64,000 bases of DNA, from the NCBI RefSeq assembly GCF_003814555.1, contig NZ_RKQN01000001.1, positions 844,562 to 908,561 of the forward strand, written 5' to 3'. Shown here piece after piece: positions 23,736 to 33,000 of the stretch (position 1 is the first letter of the stretch; each line of letters begins with the position of its first letter). This DNA is from Vulcaniibacterium tengchongense. Its GTDB lineage: Bacteria; Pseudomonadota; Gammaproteobacteria; Xanthomonadales; Xanthomonadaceae. Position numbers and translations under genes: made by a program. A model generated the notes under the pieces. It worked only from the letters and a program-made list of their open reading frames with translations. It was not told the DNA's origin and searched no databases.

Positions 23736-25913
23736 ATGGCTTCCGACGACTCCCGTTCCGGCGATCTTGCCGCGCTGGTGCCGCGCCGCGGCTACGCGCT
23801 CGCGCTGCTGGTGCTGGTCGGCTCCCTGGTGCTGGTGTTCACCGCCTGGAACGTGGCGCGCGAACGCGAACTGCGTGCCGCCGCGACCGAGTTCGTCAGC
23901 AGCGCGGACAAGCTCGCGGTCCGCTTGCGCAACGGCATGCTCGACCACGAACTGGTCGCGCGCGGCGGGGCCTCGCTGTTCGCCTCGCTGGCGCGCCCGA
24001 CGCCGACGCAGTGGCGCGCCTACGTCGACGGCATGGCGGTGCAGCGCTTCCCCGGCATGGTCGGGCTGGGCTTCGTCGGCCACGTGCGCGGCTCGCGCCT
24101 GGACGAGCTGCAGCTGGAGTGGCGCGATTCGGGCTTCGGCATGCTCGAGGTGCGGCCGCGCGGGACGCGCCCCGCGTACGCGCCGATCCTGTACCTGGAA
24201 CCGCGCACGCCGGCCAACCTGGAGGCGGTCGGTTTCGACCTGTACGCCCAGCCGGTCACCCGGAGCGCGCTGGAGCGGGCTCTGGAAAGCGGCCAGCCGG
24301 CGCTGACCGGGCCGCTGCAGTTGCTGCAGGACCGGCCCAGCCTGACCCGCGGCCTGGTGCTGTTCCTGCCGGTGTACCGCGCCGGCGACCGCCCGGCCAC
24401 GCCGGCGGCGCGGCGGCTGTCGATCCAAGGCTGGGTCAGCGTGCCGATGCGGGTGGAAGGCTTCGTCCGCGGCGCGCTCGGCGGCCTGGTCGAAAGCGTG
24501 CGCATGCGCATCTACGACCTCGACGACGACCCGGTGCGGCCGATGTACGTCTCGCCGGCGAGCTCCGACGCGCGCCCGCCGGCGTTCCGCCGCAGCGTGG
24601 AGTTCGAGCAGTACGGCCGGCGCTGGCGGGTGGAGTTCGAATCGCCGCCGCTGGCCGAGGCGGTGCCGCGCCTGCGCAACCTGCAGAACATGCTCGCGCT
24701 GGGCCTGTTCTCGGCGCTGCTGTTGTACGCCGTGGCGTGGATGCTGGCGCGCACCGAGGCGCAGGCGTACCGGTTGGCGGCGCGCATGACCGAGGACTAC
24801 CGGCGCAGCGAGATGCGCTTCCGCAGCGCGATGCAGTATTCGGCGATCGGCAAGGCCCTGCTCGACAGCGAGGGCCGGATCGTCGAGGCCAACCCGGCCT
24901 TGGCCGGGATCGTCGGCCTGCCGATGCCGAGCCTGATCGGCACGCGCTTCGAGGCGCTGTTCGAGAGCGAATCGAGCGAGGACGAGAGCGGCCCCGACGC
25001 CCAGGGGGTGCGCCGCGCCACGCGCTGGCTGCACCGCCTCGGCGGCGAGCCGCGCCAGGTCCAGCTGACCTATGCGCCGGTGCCGGGCAACGTCGGCCAG
25101 GACGTGGTCGGGTTGGTCCAGGTCGAGGACGTGACCGAGCGCCGCCGCGCCGAGGCCCGGGTGCGCGCGCTCAACCGCACCCTGGAGGCGCGGGTGGCGC
25201 TGCGCACGCGCGAGCTGAGCCAGGCCAACCAGGAGCTGGAGGCGTTCGCCTACAGCGTCTCGCACGACCTGCGCGCGCCGCTGCGGGCGATCGACGGCTT
25301 CAGCCGGATCCTGCTCGAGCGCTACGGCGACAGCCTCGACGACACCGCCCGCGGCTACCTGCTGCGGGTGCGCAAGGCCGCCGGGCGCATGGGCGAGCTG
25401 ATCGACGCGCTGCTGAAGATGTCGCGGCTCAGTCGCAGCGAACTCAAGCTCGAGCCGGTGGACCTCAGCCGCCTCGCCGCCGACGTGATCGAGGAACTGC
25501 GCGTGGGCGAGCCGGGCCGGCAGGTGGAGGCACGGATCGAACCGGGCCTGCAGGTGGTCGGCGACGCGGCGCTGCTGCGCAACCTGCTGGGCAACCTGCT
25601 GGGCAACGCGTGGAAGTTCACCCGGCGGCGCGCCGACGCGACGATCGAGTTCGGCGCGGCCGGCAGCGGCGGCGCGCGCGAGTTCTACGTGCGCGACAAC
25701 GGCGCGGGGTTCTCCCAGGCGTACGCCGACAAGCTGTTCCGGCCGTTCCAGCGCCTGCATGCCAACACCGAGTTCTCCGGCCACGGCGTCGGCCTGGCCT
25801 CGGTGAAGCGGATCATCGAGCGCCACGGCGGCGGCATCCGCGCCGAGGGCGAGGAGGGGGTGGGCGCGACGTTCTGGTTCACCCTGCCGGAGGCCGAGCC
25901 GGAAGACGTCTGA
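23736..25913 (+). CDS. CHASE-PAS sensor histidine kinase
   Basis: The 725-residue protein has two membrane spans (about 15-35 and 318-340) that enclose a periplasmic CHASE domain (for example VQRFPGMVGLGFVGHV and FLPVYRAG), then a cytoplasmic PAS domain (MRFRSAMQYSAIGKALLDSEGRIVEANPALAGI split), a coiled linker, HisKA with SVSHDLRAPLRAI (phospho-His near 509) and a HATPase domain (NLLGNAWKFT, DNGAGF, FSGHGVGLASVKRI). The kinase part is of the phytochrome-like type. No response regulator gene is adjacent. A TATGCT hexamer ends seven bases before this ATG, with no ribosome binding site, so the message may be leaderless; an ATG at 23724 is also in frame. Confidence 0.9.
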   Translation: MASDDSRSGDLAALVPRRGYALALLVLVGSLVLVFTAWNVARERELRAAATEFVSSADKLAVRLRNGMLDHELVARGGASLFASLARPTPTQWRAYVDGMAVQRFPGMVGLGFVGHVRGSRLDELQLEWRDSGFGMLEVRPRGTRPAYAPILYLEPRTPANLEAVGFDLYAQPVTRSALERALESGQPALTGPLQLLQDRPSLTRGLVLFLPVYRAGDRPATPAARRLSIQGWVSVPMRVEGFVRGALGGLVESVRMRIYDLDDDPVRPMYVSPASSDARPPAFRRSVEFEQYGRRWRVEFESPPLAEAVPRLRNLQNMLALGLFSALLLYAVAWMLARTEAQAYRLAARMTEDYRRSEMRFRSAMQYSAIGKALLDSEGRIVEANPALAGIVGLPMPSLIGTRFEALFESESSEDESGPDAQGVRRATRWLHRLGGEPRQVQLTYAPVPGNVGQDVVGLVQVEDVTERRRAEARVRALNRTLEARVALRTRELSQANQELEAFAYSVSHDLRAPLRAIDGFSRILLERYGDSLDDTARGYLLRVRKAAGRMGELIDALLKMSRLSRSELKLEPVDLSRLAADVIEELRVGEPGRQVEARIEPGLQVVGDAALLRNLLGNLLGNAWKFTRRRADATIEFGAAGSGGAREFYVRDNGAGFSQAYADKLFRPFQRLHANTEFSGHGVGLASVKRIIERHGGGIRAEGEEGVGATFWFTLPEAEPEDV

Positions 25914-25937
25914 GCGCCGGCGCGGCGGTGCCGCGGA

Positions 25938-27071
25938 TCAGCGCGCCGTGCCGGCGCGCGCGCCGAGATGGCGCTTGAAGAACGCGACGACCGCGTCGTA
26001 CGCGGCGCGCGATTCCGGCGGCTCGGGATCGGAGAAGAACGCGTGCGCCATGCCGTCGTACACGTGCAGCTCCGCCGGCACGCCGGCCGCGGCGAGCAGG
26101 GCATGGCTGCGCACCGCGGCGCTCATCAGGAAGTCGCGCGTGCCGGTGATCAGCAGCGTCGGCGGGAACCGGGCCACGTAGTCCGGGTGCAGGCCGGGGA
26201 ACACCTGCGGGTCGTGCATCGGCGCGTCGCGCAGATAGGGCAGCTCGCTCAGGCGCGGCGGCGCGGCCGGCATCGGCGCGCCGTCGAGCAGCGGCGCGAC
26301 GTAGACCGAATCGCCGTCCGGCGGCACGAAACCCGCGCAGAGAATGCCGACCGCGCCGGGCAGCGGCAGCTGCCGCGCGATGAACCGGGCCACCGCCTGG
26401 GCGGCGAGATAGCCGCCGGCCGAGCAGCCGTACACGCCGATGTCCTCGGCGCGGTGTTCGTCCAGCAGCGCGCGGTACACGGCCTCCACGTCCTCGCTGG
26501 CGGCGGGGAAGGCGTGCTCCGGCCCTTGCCGGTAGTCGACCGAGACCACGGTCATGCCGGACAGCGCGGCGATCGGGATCGACTCCACCAGCGCGCCGCT
26601 GCGCGCGCCCCACAGGAAGGCGCCGCCGTGCAGGTTGATCAGCACCCGCCGGTCGCGCGGCCCGCCGCGGGGCTCGACCACGTCGGCGAGCACTCCGCCG
26701 TAGCGCCGCTCGCGGGTGGTCACCGCGTAGCGCTTGCGCATGCGCTCGACCCGGTCGCGGTTGATCGCGTCGTAGAACGCCCGCTTCTGCTCGATCGTGG
26801 TGAGCGCGGCGGCCTGCCGGTCCTCCTCGCGCAGGCGGTGGAACTGCGCCCGGGCCTCGGGCGAGGCGTAGGCCGAGAACGGCGCCCGCGGCGCGGGTGC
26901 CGGCGGCTCGGCCGGCGCGGCGAAGGCGTTTGCGGCCGCGGCCAGCAGCAGCGCGGCGAACAGCCGTGCCGCGCCCGCGCCTCCGGCAAGGGCGGCATGC
27001 GGGCGCGCGGCGATGCCGGCGGCCCCGCGGGAGCGCCGGTGCGGCTGGCCTTCCTCCAGAATCGGGTTCAT
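25938..27071 (-). CDS. Exported alpha/beta hydrolase, hormone-sensitive-lipase family
   Basis: The 377-residue product has a long N-terminus with a hydrophobic segment (ARLFAALLLAAAANAFAAP) that looks like a signal peptide. The oxyanion motif LHGGAF is near residue 147, the nucleophile motif GCSAGG near 214, the acid in TGTRDFLM and the histidine in GMAHAFF. That set defines the HSL/GDXG esterase family, acting on short acyl esters. GAGGAG precedes the ATG. It is convergent with the histidine kinase gene (24-bp gap). Substrate unknown. Confidence 0.88.
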   Translation of the reverse strand: MNPILEEGQPHRRSRGAAGIAARPHAALAGGAGAARLFAALLLAAAANAFAAPAEPPAPAPRAPFSAYASPEARAQFHRLREEDRQAAALTTIEQKRAFYDAINRDRVERMRKRYAVTTRERRYGGVLADVVEPRGGPRDRRVLINLHGGAFLWGARSGALVESIPIAALSGMTVVSVDYRQGPEHAFPAASEDVEAVYRALLDEHRAEDIGVYGCSAGGYLAAQAVARFIARQLPLPGAVGILCAGFVPPDGDSVYVAPLLDGAPMPAAPPRLSELPYLRDAPMHDPQVFPGLHPDYVARFPPTLLITGTRDFLMSAAVRSHALLAAAGVPAELHVYDGMAHAFFSDPEPPESRAAYDAVVAFFKRHLGARAGTAR

Positions 27072-27360
27072 GTCGGCTCCTCAGGGGCTGCGGTCGACCG
27101 CGAGGCGATGCTGCGGCAGGGTCGAACGGCACGTCGGCCGCCACCTTAGGCGGCGCCCGTCGGCGGAGCGTCAAGCCGCGGCGCGAAGGCGCGCGCCGCG
27201 CCGCCGTGGGAGCCCGGTGTTGCCGCGGCCGGCGCCGCCGGCAGGCACCCGTCGGCGAGACGGCAGCCGCCGCGGCGGTGCGGTCCGGGCGGGTGGACGG
27301 GCATCGCCTGCCCGGCGCCGGCGACCCGGACGATGGCCGGCGCGTGAGCCGCGACGTGCC

Positions 27361-27873
27361 TCAGGCGTCCTTGTTGTGCCGCCGCAGCAGGCGCTGCTTC
27401 TCCCGCTGCCAGTCGCGCTCCTTGCTCGCCTCGCGCTTGTCGTGCGCCTGCTTGCCCTTGGCCAGCGCGAGTTCGGCCTTGACCCGGTTGCCCTTCCAGT
27501 ACAGCGCGGTCGGCACCAGGGTGTAGCCGTCGCGCTGGACCCGGCCGATCAGGGTGTCGATCTCGCGCCGGTGCAGCAGCAGCTTGCGGGTGCGCCGCTC
27601 CTCGGCGACGACGTGGGTCGAGGCCGAGATCAGCGGGGTGATCTGCGCGCCGAACAGGTACATCTCGCCATCGCGCACCACCGCGTAGCTCTCGCCGATG
27701 TTGGCGCGGCCGGCGCGGATCGCCTTCAGTTCCCAGCCTTGCAGCGCCAGGCCGGCCTCGAAGCGCTGCTCCAGGTGGTAGTCGTGGCGGGCGCGCTTGT
27801 TCAGCGCGATGGTGCCGCCGGCGCCGCCCTTTCCTTTATCCTTGGCCGCTTTCTTGCTCGAATTCTTGCTCAT
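27361..27873 (-). CDS. smpB: SsrA-binding protein SmpB
   Basis: The 170-residue product binds the tRNA-like domain of tmRNA and brings it to stalled ribosomes. Signatures are [38 protein letters not shown] and the basic C-terminal tail ending [20 protein letters not shown], which inserts into the empty mRNA channel. A Lys/Gly-rich N-terminus precedes the barrel. It is divergent from ratA with 58 bp between, an arrangement widespread in gammaproteobacteria. Confidence 0.97.
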   Translation of the reverse strand: MSKNSSKKAAKDKGKGGAGGTIALNKRARHDYHLEQRFEAGLALQGWELKAIRAGRANIGESYAVVRDGEMYLFGAQITPLISASTHVVAEERRTRKLLLHRREIDTLIGRVQRDGYTLVPTALYWKGNRVKAELALAKGKQAHDKREASKERDWQREKQRLLRRHNKDA

Positions 27874-27931
27874 CGCGCCATTGTCCCCGAAACCGGGGGC
27901 CGCGGGCGATCCGCCGCGCGATACGCCGCCC

Positions 27932-28366
27932 ATGCAGACGATCCGCCGTTCCGCCCTGGTCGAACACTCCGCCGCGCGCATGTTCGCGCTGGTCAACGAC
28001 GTCGCCGCCTACGCGCGCCGCTTCGCCTGGTGCGAGAACTCGCAGGTGCTGGAGGCGGAGGACGGCCGCATGGTGGCCCGGCTCGACGTCGGCCTGGGCA
28101 GGCTGCGTACCTGGTTCGTCACCGAGAACACCTACGCGCCGCCGCACCACATCGACCTGAAGCTGGTCGACGGGCCGTTCCGCCGCCTGAGCGGGCGCTG
28201 GGAGTTCCACGCCCTGGACGAATCGGCGTGCAAGGTGACGCTGACCCTGCAGTTCGAGCCGACCGCGAAGCTGCTCGGCCCGGCGCTGGCGCTCGGCCTG
28301 CAGAGCCTGGCGGACCGCATGGTCGACGACTTCGTGCGCGTCGCCGACGGCGGGGAGGCGTCGTGA
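27932..28366 (+). CDS. ratA: RatA/COQ10-family START-like protein
   Basis: The 144-residue product belongs to the START/COQ10 family: [23 protein letters not shown], then [25 protein letters not shown] split by a turn, and [22 protein letters not shown]. coli RatA was described as blocking ribosome subunit joining, while related proteins bind ubiquinone; which applies here is open. A GATACG hexamer ends six bases before the ATG and no ribosome binding site is visible. Its stop overlaps the rnfH start. Confidence 0.9.
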   Translation: MQTIRRSALVEHSAARMFALVNDVAAYARRFAWCENSQVLEAEDGRMVARLDVGLGRLRTWFVTENTYAPPHHIDLKLVDGPFRRLSGRWEFHALDESACKVTLTLQFEPTAKLLGPALALGLQSLADRMVDDFVRVADGGEAS

Positions 28367-28638
28367 GGGTCGAGGTCGTGCGCGCCTGGCCGCGGCGCCA
28401 CGAAGCGGTGGCGCTGGAACTGCCGGCGGGCGCGCGGGTCGCCGATGCGCTGCGCGCCGCCGGCTGGGAGCGCGACCCGGAAACGGTGGCCTACGCGGTG
28501 TTCGGCGTGCGCGCCGGGCCCGATACGCCGCTGCACGACGGCGACCGGATCGAGTTGCTGCGGCCGCTGCTGGCCGACCCGAAGACGGCGCGGCGGCAGC
28601 GGGCATCGGGGCAGCGCGGCGGCCGCGCGCAGCGCTGA
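28363..28638 (+). CDS. rnfH: RnfH family protein (ubiquitin-like fold)
   Basis: The 91-residue product starts with [20 protein letters not shown] and has YAVFGVRAGPDTPLHDGDRIELLRPLLADPKTARRQR, matching RnfH, a small ubiquitin/ThiS-fold protein that accompanies ratA in many proteobacteria. Function unknown. It begins at a GTG overlapping the ratA stop (GTGA), so the two are coupled. Confidence 0.92.
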   Translation: MRVEVVRAWPRRHEAVALELPAGARVADALRAAGWERDPETVAYAVFGVRAGPDTPLHDGDRIELLRPLLADPKTARRQRASGQRGGRAQR

Positions 28639-28837
28639 AGGGGCTGCGTCCGCTGCGGCGGGCAAGGGCGCCCGGACGCGGCGCGCGAACAGCGTGGGCG
28701 CATCCGGGCGGCGCGGGAACGGCGGCTCGCGGCTCCGCGTCCATGCGCCCGCGCCGGCAGCGGCTTCTTTCGCATCGGCTCCGATGGGCGCGCTCGCTCG
28801 TCTGCGCAGCGGATCGCCGGCGCAGGGCGGCACCGGA

Positions 28838-28875
28838 AAAACGAAGCCCCTCTGCGCGGGCGGAGAGGGGCGGGG
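28838..28875 (-). terminator. Probable terminator of bamE
   Basis: On the minus strand GCCCCTCT and AGAGGGGC form an 8-bp stem around a GC-rich loop, followed by TTCGTTTTT. It lies 28 bp after the bamE stop and may also serve the convergent rnfH transcript. Confidence 0.65.
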
Positions 28876-28902
28876 CGAGGAACCGGCGGGGCGAAACCGC
28901 GC

Positions 28903-29310
28903 TCAGCGCCCGCGCTTCTTCTTGTCGTCCTTCGGCAGGTTGCGACCGAACTGCTTCGGCGCCGCCTTGGCCAGCTGCTCGTCCTGCTCGGGGAAGTACT
29001 CGCCTTCCCAGCGCGCCAGCGTGTCGCCTTCGAACCACAGGGTCAGGTTCTTGACCTCGGTGCGGCCGCGGCGGTCGGTGCGCTGGCTCGCGGTGTAGTC
29101 CCAGCGGTCGTGATGGAACGGGTCGGCGATCGACGGCGTGCCCAGCAGCGCCACCACCTGCTGCTTGCTCAGGCCGGGCTGCAGCTGCTCGACGTTGGCC
29201 TTCTCCAGCAGGTTGCCCTGGTAGATGGGCTGCTTGTACAAGATGCCGCAGCCTCCGGTCAGCAGGGCGACGGAGAGGGCCAGCAGGAGCTTGTACGTGG
29301 GCTTCGGCAT
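28903..29310 (-). CDS. bamE: Outer membrane assembly factor BamE (SmpA)
   Basis: The 135-residue lipoprotein has lipobox LTGGC with Cys21 as lipidation site. The SmpA/OmlA domain follows: KQPIYQGNLLEKANVEQLQPGLSKQQV (split by the loop) and VALLGTPSIADPFHHDRWDYT. It is a component of the BAM complex that inserts beta-barrels in the outer membrane. The Lys/Arg-rich tail after residue 110 is longer than in E. coli. It is divergent from fur, a conserved arrangement; the -10-like sequences TATCAT (bamE) and GATACACT (fur) overlap near 29340-29350. Confidence 0.95.
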   Translation of the reverse strand: MPKPTYKLLLALSVALLTGGCGILYKQPIYQGNLLEKANVEQLQPGLSKQQVVALLGTPSIADPFHHDRWDYTASQRTDRRGRTEVKNLTLWFEGDTLARWEGEYFPEQDEQLAKAAPKQFGRNLPKDDKKKRGR

Positions 29311-29449
29311 CGGAATCGGCGGCGGGCAATGATCGCCGGATGATACACTGAAGGCCGCTCCCCCGACGCGCGGAAGCCGGCGGCCGCCGACGCGGTGCGT
29401 TCATCCGCCGTTGCGGCGCCGATGCGCCGCGCCAGCTGAGGACCCGAAC

Positions 29450-29851
29450 ATGGAATCGCAAGATCTGCGCGCCGCCGGTCTCAAGGTGACGCACCCGCGC
29501 CTGCGCATCCTGGAACTGCTCGAGCAGGCCAAGCCGCGGCACATGACCGCCGAGGACATCTACCGGATGCTGATGGAGCGGGGCGAGGACATCGGCCTGG
29601 CCACGGTGTACCGGGTGCTGACCCAGTTCGAGGCCGCCGGCCTGGTGCTCAAGCACAACTTCGAGGCCGGCCAGTCGGTGTACGAACTCGACCGCGGCCA
29701 CCACCACGACCACATGGTCGACGTCGACACCGGCAAGATCATCGAGTTCGAGAGTCCCGAGATCGAGGAACTGCAGCGCAGGATCGCCGCGCGGCACGGC
29801 TACGAGATCGAGGACCACTCGCTGGTGCTGTACGTGCGCAAGAAGCGGTGA
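29450..29851 (+). CDS. fur: Ferric uptake regulator Fur
   Basis: The 133-residue product has the winged-helix DNA-binding domain (LKVTHPRLRILELLEQ, ATVYRVLTQFEAAGLV) and dimerisation domain with the metal-binding HHHDH. The CxxC structural zinc motif of E. coli Fur is absent: after HHHDHMVDVDTGKIIEF no cysteines are found. Pseudomonad Fur proteins also lack it, so activity is expected. It represses iron-uptake genes when bound to iron. No ribosome binding site stronger than GAGGA is seen before the ATG. It is divergent from bamE and convergent with recN. Confidence 0.95.
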   Translation: MESQDLRAAGLKVTHPRLRILELLEQAKPRHMTAEDIYRMLMERGEDIGLATVYRVLTQFEAAGLVLKHNFEAGQSVYELDRGHHHDHMVDVDTGKIIEFESPEIEELQRRIAARHGYEIEDHSLVLYVRKKR

Positions 29852-29860
29852 GGAGCCGCT

Positions 29861-31528
29861 TCAACCCGCGTCGGCCAGCAGCCGCTTCGCCGCCGCGCGC
29901 GCCTCGCGGGTCAGCTCGACGCCGCCGAGCATGCGCGCCAGTTCCTCCTCGCGTTCCTTCGCGCCCAGCGCCTGCACCGAGCTGCGGGTGACCCCGTCGC
30001 TGGCGGCCTTGCTGACCCGGTAGTGCGCATGGCCCTGCGCCGCGACCTGCGGCAGGTGGGTCACGCACAGCACCTGGCGGCTGGCGCCGAGCGCGCGCAG
30101 CTTCTGCCCGACGATCTCCGCGACCGCGCCGCCGATGCCGGTGTCGACCTCGTCGAACACCATCGTCGGCACCGCGTCCAGGCCGAGCGCGGCGACCTCG
30201 ATCGCCAGCGAGATGCGCGACAGCTCGCCGCCGGAGGCGACCTTGCGCAGCGGCCGCGCCGGCTGGCCCGGGTTGGCCGCGACCAGGAACTCGACGCGCT
30301 CGCCGCCCTGCGGATCGGGGCGGTCCTCCTCCAGCGGTTCGATCTCCACCTCGAACCGGCCGCCGCCCATGCCGAGCTCGGCGATCAGCGCGGTGGTCGA
30401 TTGGGACAGGCGCTGCGCCGCGGCGCGGCGGGCGGCACCGAGCGCGTCGGCGGCGGCGCGCCAGTCGCGGCGCGCGGCCTCGATCTCGCGGTCGAGCCCG
30501 GCCAGGCGCTCGCCGGCGCCGCGCAGCGCCTCCAGTTCCGCGGCCAGGGCGTCGCGCTGCGCGGCCAGGCCCTCCGGCGGCACGCGGTGCTTGCGCGCCA
30601 GTTCGTGCAGGCGCCCGAGCCGGCGCTCGAGGTCCTCGAACGCATCCGGGTCGAGGTCGAGATCGCTGCGGATGCGCTCCAGCAGCGCCGCGGCCTCGTC
30701 GATCTGGATCGCGGCCTGGTCGAGCATGGCGTCGACTTCCTCCAGCCGCGGCTCGTGCTCGGCGACGCGCTGCAGTTCGCCGCGCACCTGCTGCAGGCCG
30801 CGCGACAGCGAGGGGCCGTCGTCGCCGCCGAGGCGGGCGAAGGCGCCGTCGCAGGCGGCGATCAGGCCGGCGGCATGGGCATGGCGGCGGTGGTCCGCGA
30901 GCAGCTTCTCGATCGCCTCCGGCTCCAGCGTCTCGCGCTCGAGCTCGCGGTACTGGTGCTCGAGCCAGGCGATGCGGTCGGAGACGTCGCCCTGGGCGGA
31001 CAGTGCGTCGCGCTCGCGCAGCAGCGCGCTCCAGCGCGCGGCCGCGGCCTCGACCGCCCGGCGCGGAGCCTCGCAGCGGCCGAAGGCGTCGAGCAGCGCG
31101 AGCTGGCTGGCCCTGGACAGCAGCGCCTGGTGCTCGTGCTGGCCGTGGATCTCGACCAGGCGGCCGGCGAGCTCGCCGAGCTGGCCGAGGGTGACCGGGC
31201 GGCCGTTGACCCAGGCCTTGGAGCCGCCGTCGGCGCGGATCACCCGGCGGATCTGGCAGGCCTCGTCCTCGTCCAGTTCGTTCTCGGCCAGCCAAGCGCG
31301 GGCGAGCGGGGCGTCGTCGAGGCTGAAGTCGGCGACCAGTTCGGCGCGGTCGGCGCCGTGCCGGACCACGCCGCTGTCGGCGCGCAGGCCCGAGAGCAGG
31401 CCGAGCGCGTCCACCAGCAGCGACTTGCCGGCGCCGGTTTCGCCGGAAATCACGGTCAGGCCCGGGCCGAAGCTCAGTTCGGCGGCGCTGACCACGGCGA
31501 AGTGCTTGAGCGAAAGATGGGTGAGCAT
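29861..31528 (-). CDS. recN: DNA repair protein RecN
   Basis: The 555-residue SMC-like ATPase acts early in double-strand break repair. Walker A GETGAGKS is at residues 29-36; the central part is coiled coil (for example AIEKLLADHRRHAHAAGLI to LDREIEAARRDWRAA); the C-terminal half carries the ABC signature KVASGGELSRISLAIE and Walker B VFDEVDTGIGG, then VTHLPQVAAQG. Length is normal. The stop lies nine bases from the convergent fur stop. Confidence 0.97.
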   Translation of the reverse strand: MLTHLSLKHFAVVSAAELSFGPGLTVISGETGAGKSLLVDALGLLSGLRADSGVVRHGADRAELVADFSLDDAPLARAWLAENELDEDEACQIRRVIRADGGSKAWVNGRPVTLGQLGELAGRLVEIHGQHEHQALLSRASQLALLDAFGRCEAPRRAVEAAAARWSALLRERDALSAQGDVSDRIAWLEHQYRELERETLEPEAIEKLLADHRRHAHAAGLIAACDGAFARLGGDDGPSLSRGLQQVRGELQRVAEHEPRLEEVDAMLDQAAIQIDEAAALLERIRSDLDLDPDAFEDLERRLGRLHELARKHRVPPEGLAAQRDALAAELEALRGAGERLAGLDREIEAARRDWRAAADALGAARRAAAQRLSQSTTALIAELGMGGGRFEVEIEPLEEDRPDPQGGERVEFLVAANPGQPARPLRKVASGGELSRISLAIEVAALGLDAVPTMVFDEVDTGIGGAVAEIVGQKLRALGASRQVLCVTHLPQVAAQGHAHYRVSKAASDGVTRSSVQALGAKEREEELARMLGGVELTREARAAAKRLLADAG

Positions 31529-31582
31529 CGGGGCGCGATTGTGCCTCGGGTCGATGGCGGCGGGATAGCGCAGGTGTAGCAG

Positions 31583-31604
31583 GCCGGCGTCGCGCCGGCG
31601 GCGA
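31583..31604. repeat. REP-like palindromic unit, copy 2
   Basis: Identical over 22 bp to 349-370, with GTAG at 31576-31579 seven bases before it. It lies between the divergent recN and hrcA genes, just upstream of the hrcA -35 element. Confidence 0.4.
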
Positions 31605-31613
31605 CGGCGCGTC

Positions 31614-31642
31614 TTGCATGGCCCCGGCCGCGGGCGTATATC
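31614..31642 (+). promoter_or_regulatory. Predicted sigma-70 promoter of hrcA
   Basis: TTGCAT (31614-31619), 17-bp spacer, TATATC (31637-31642). The hrcA ATG begins six bases after the -10 element, where transcription itself should start, so the message is probably leaderless. No CIRCE operator overlaps it. Confidence 0.7.
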
Positions 31643-31648
31643 GCCGGC

Positions 31649-32695
31649 ATGAGCCGCAAGCCCGCCGATCCGACCCTCGACCCGCGCGCCCGCCAGCTCC
31701 TGCGCACCCTGATCGGCCGCTACATCCGCAGCGGCGAGCCGGTCGGCTCGCAGACCCTGGCCCGCCACGCCGGGCTGGACGTCAGCCCGGCGACGATCCG
31801 CAACATCCTCGCCGACCTGGAGGAGGCCGGCCTGCTCAGCGCCCCGCACAGCTCGGCCGGGCGGGTGCCGACCGCGCAGGGCTACCGGCTGTTCGTCGAT
31901 TCGCTGCTGCAGGTCAAGCCGCTGCCGGACAGCGAGGTCGCGCGCCTGCGCAACGAGCTGCCGGTCGGCTCGGGCACCCAGGCGCTGCTGGGCAGCGCTT
32001 CGGAGCTGCTCTCGGCGATGACCCATTTCGTCGGCGTGGTCAGCGTGCCGCGGCGCGAGCAGTTCGCGTTCCGCCGGATCGAGTTCCTGCCGCTGGACGG
32101 CTCCAAGGTGCTGGCGATCCTGGTGTTCGCCGACAACGAGGTGCAGAACCGGATCATCCCGACCCGGCGGCCGTACGACGCGGCCGAGCTGGAGCAGGTC
32201 GGCAACTATCTCAATGCCCACTTCGTGGGCCGCCCGATGGCCGAGATCCGCAGCGTGCTGCTGCGCGAGCTGCGCTCGGCGCGGGACGAGATGCAGGCGC
32301 TGCTGTCGCGCTCGATCGAGCTGTCGGAGCAACTGCTCGCCGGCGACAGCGAGGACGTGGTGCTGGCCGGGCAGACCCGGCTGATGGGGGTGCAGGACCT
32401 GGCCGACCTGGAGCGCCTGCGCGAGCTGTTCGAGGCCTTCGCCCGCAAGCGCGAGATCCTGCAGTTGCTCGAACGCACGGTGCGGGCGCCGGGCGTGCGC
32501 ATCTTCATCGGCGAGGAGACCGGGCTGGCGCCGCTGGAGGGGATGTCCCTGGTCAGCGCCCCGTATGGCGTCGGTGGCCAGGTGCTGGGGGTGCTCGGGG
32601 TGCTCGGGCCGAGCCGGATGGCCTACGAGCGGGTGATCCCGGTGGTGCAGGCCGCCGCCGACGCGCTGGGTGCGGCGATCCAGTCCGAGCCGTAG
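31649..32695 (+). CDS. hrcA: Heat-inducible transcription repressor HrcA
   Basis: The 348-residue product has the N-terminal winged helix (ARQLLRTLIGRYIRSGEPVGS split, and VSPATIRNILADLEEAGLL) followed by the GAF-like and dimerisation domains (FVGVVSVPRREQFAF, FIGEETGLAPLEGMSLVSAPYG). HrcA represses chaperonin genes through the CIRCE operator and is itself helped by GroEL. HrcA is rare among gammaproteobacteria but usual in Xanthomonadaceae, next to grpE-dnaK-dnaJ. No CIRCE element is visible in this window, so its target (probably groESL) lies elsewhere. Confidence 0.97.
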   Translation: MSRKPADPTLDPRARQLLRTLIGRYIRSGEPVGSQTLARHAGLDVSPATIRNILADLEEAGLLSAPHSSAGRVPTAQGYRLFVDSLLQVKPLPDSEVARLRNELPVGSGTQALLGSASELLSAMTHFVGVVSVPRREQFAFRRIEFLPLDGSKVLAILVFADNEVQNRIIPTRRPYDAAELEQVGNYLNAHFVGRPMAEIRSVLLRELRSARDEMQALLSRSIELSEQLLAGDSEDVVLAGQTRLMGVQDLADLERLRELFEAFARKREILQLLERTVRAPGVRIFIGEETGLAPLEGMSLVSAPYGVGGQVLGVLGVLGPSRMAYERVIPVVQAAADALGAAIQSEP

Positions 32696-32911
32696 GCCGC
32701 CGCGGCGGCAGCCGCCGTCCGCGGGCCGCAATCGGGAACGCCGGTTCCCCCGCCGCCACGACGGCGCCGCGCTTCTTTGCGCCCGCAGGCCGGAGCGAGG
32801 CGCCTGCGTTCACCCCTGCCGGGCGGCGATCCGGCCTGTCCCTTTCCCGGCTTGCGGGCGCCTGGGCGCGGCTCCGGCGATGCTCCCTTCGACGGGCGAG
32901 CGCGGGGGCGT

Positions 32912-32939
32912 CTTGAAACCCTGCCGCTCGGGCCCCATT
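32912..32939 (+). promoter_or_regulatory. Predicted sigma-32 heat-shock promoter of grpE
   Basis: CTTGAAA (32912-32918), 14-bp spacer, CCCCATT (32933-32939) is an almost perfect sigma-32 promoter. Transcription would start about 60 nt before the grpE GTG. The remainder of the 305-bp gap 32696-33000 shows no gene. Confidence 0.85.
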
Positions 32940-33000
32940 GCTGCCCCGGTTGCGCGGTTCCGCGCAGGATTTCGTGCGCGTTCGCGCAGGGAGGAAGGAA

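Noticed and set aside
29450..29851. Fur as a damaged gene because the CxxC zinc motif is missing
   Set aside because: Pseudomonad-type Fur proteins also lack it, and the regulatory metal site and length are normal.
31529..33000. CIRCE operator upstream of hrcA or grpE
   Set aside because: No TTAGCACTC/GAGTGCTAA pair or close variant is present in the gaps.
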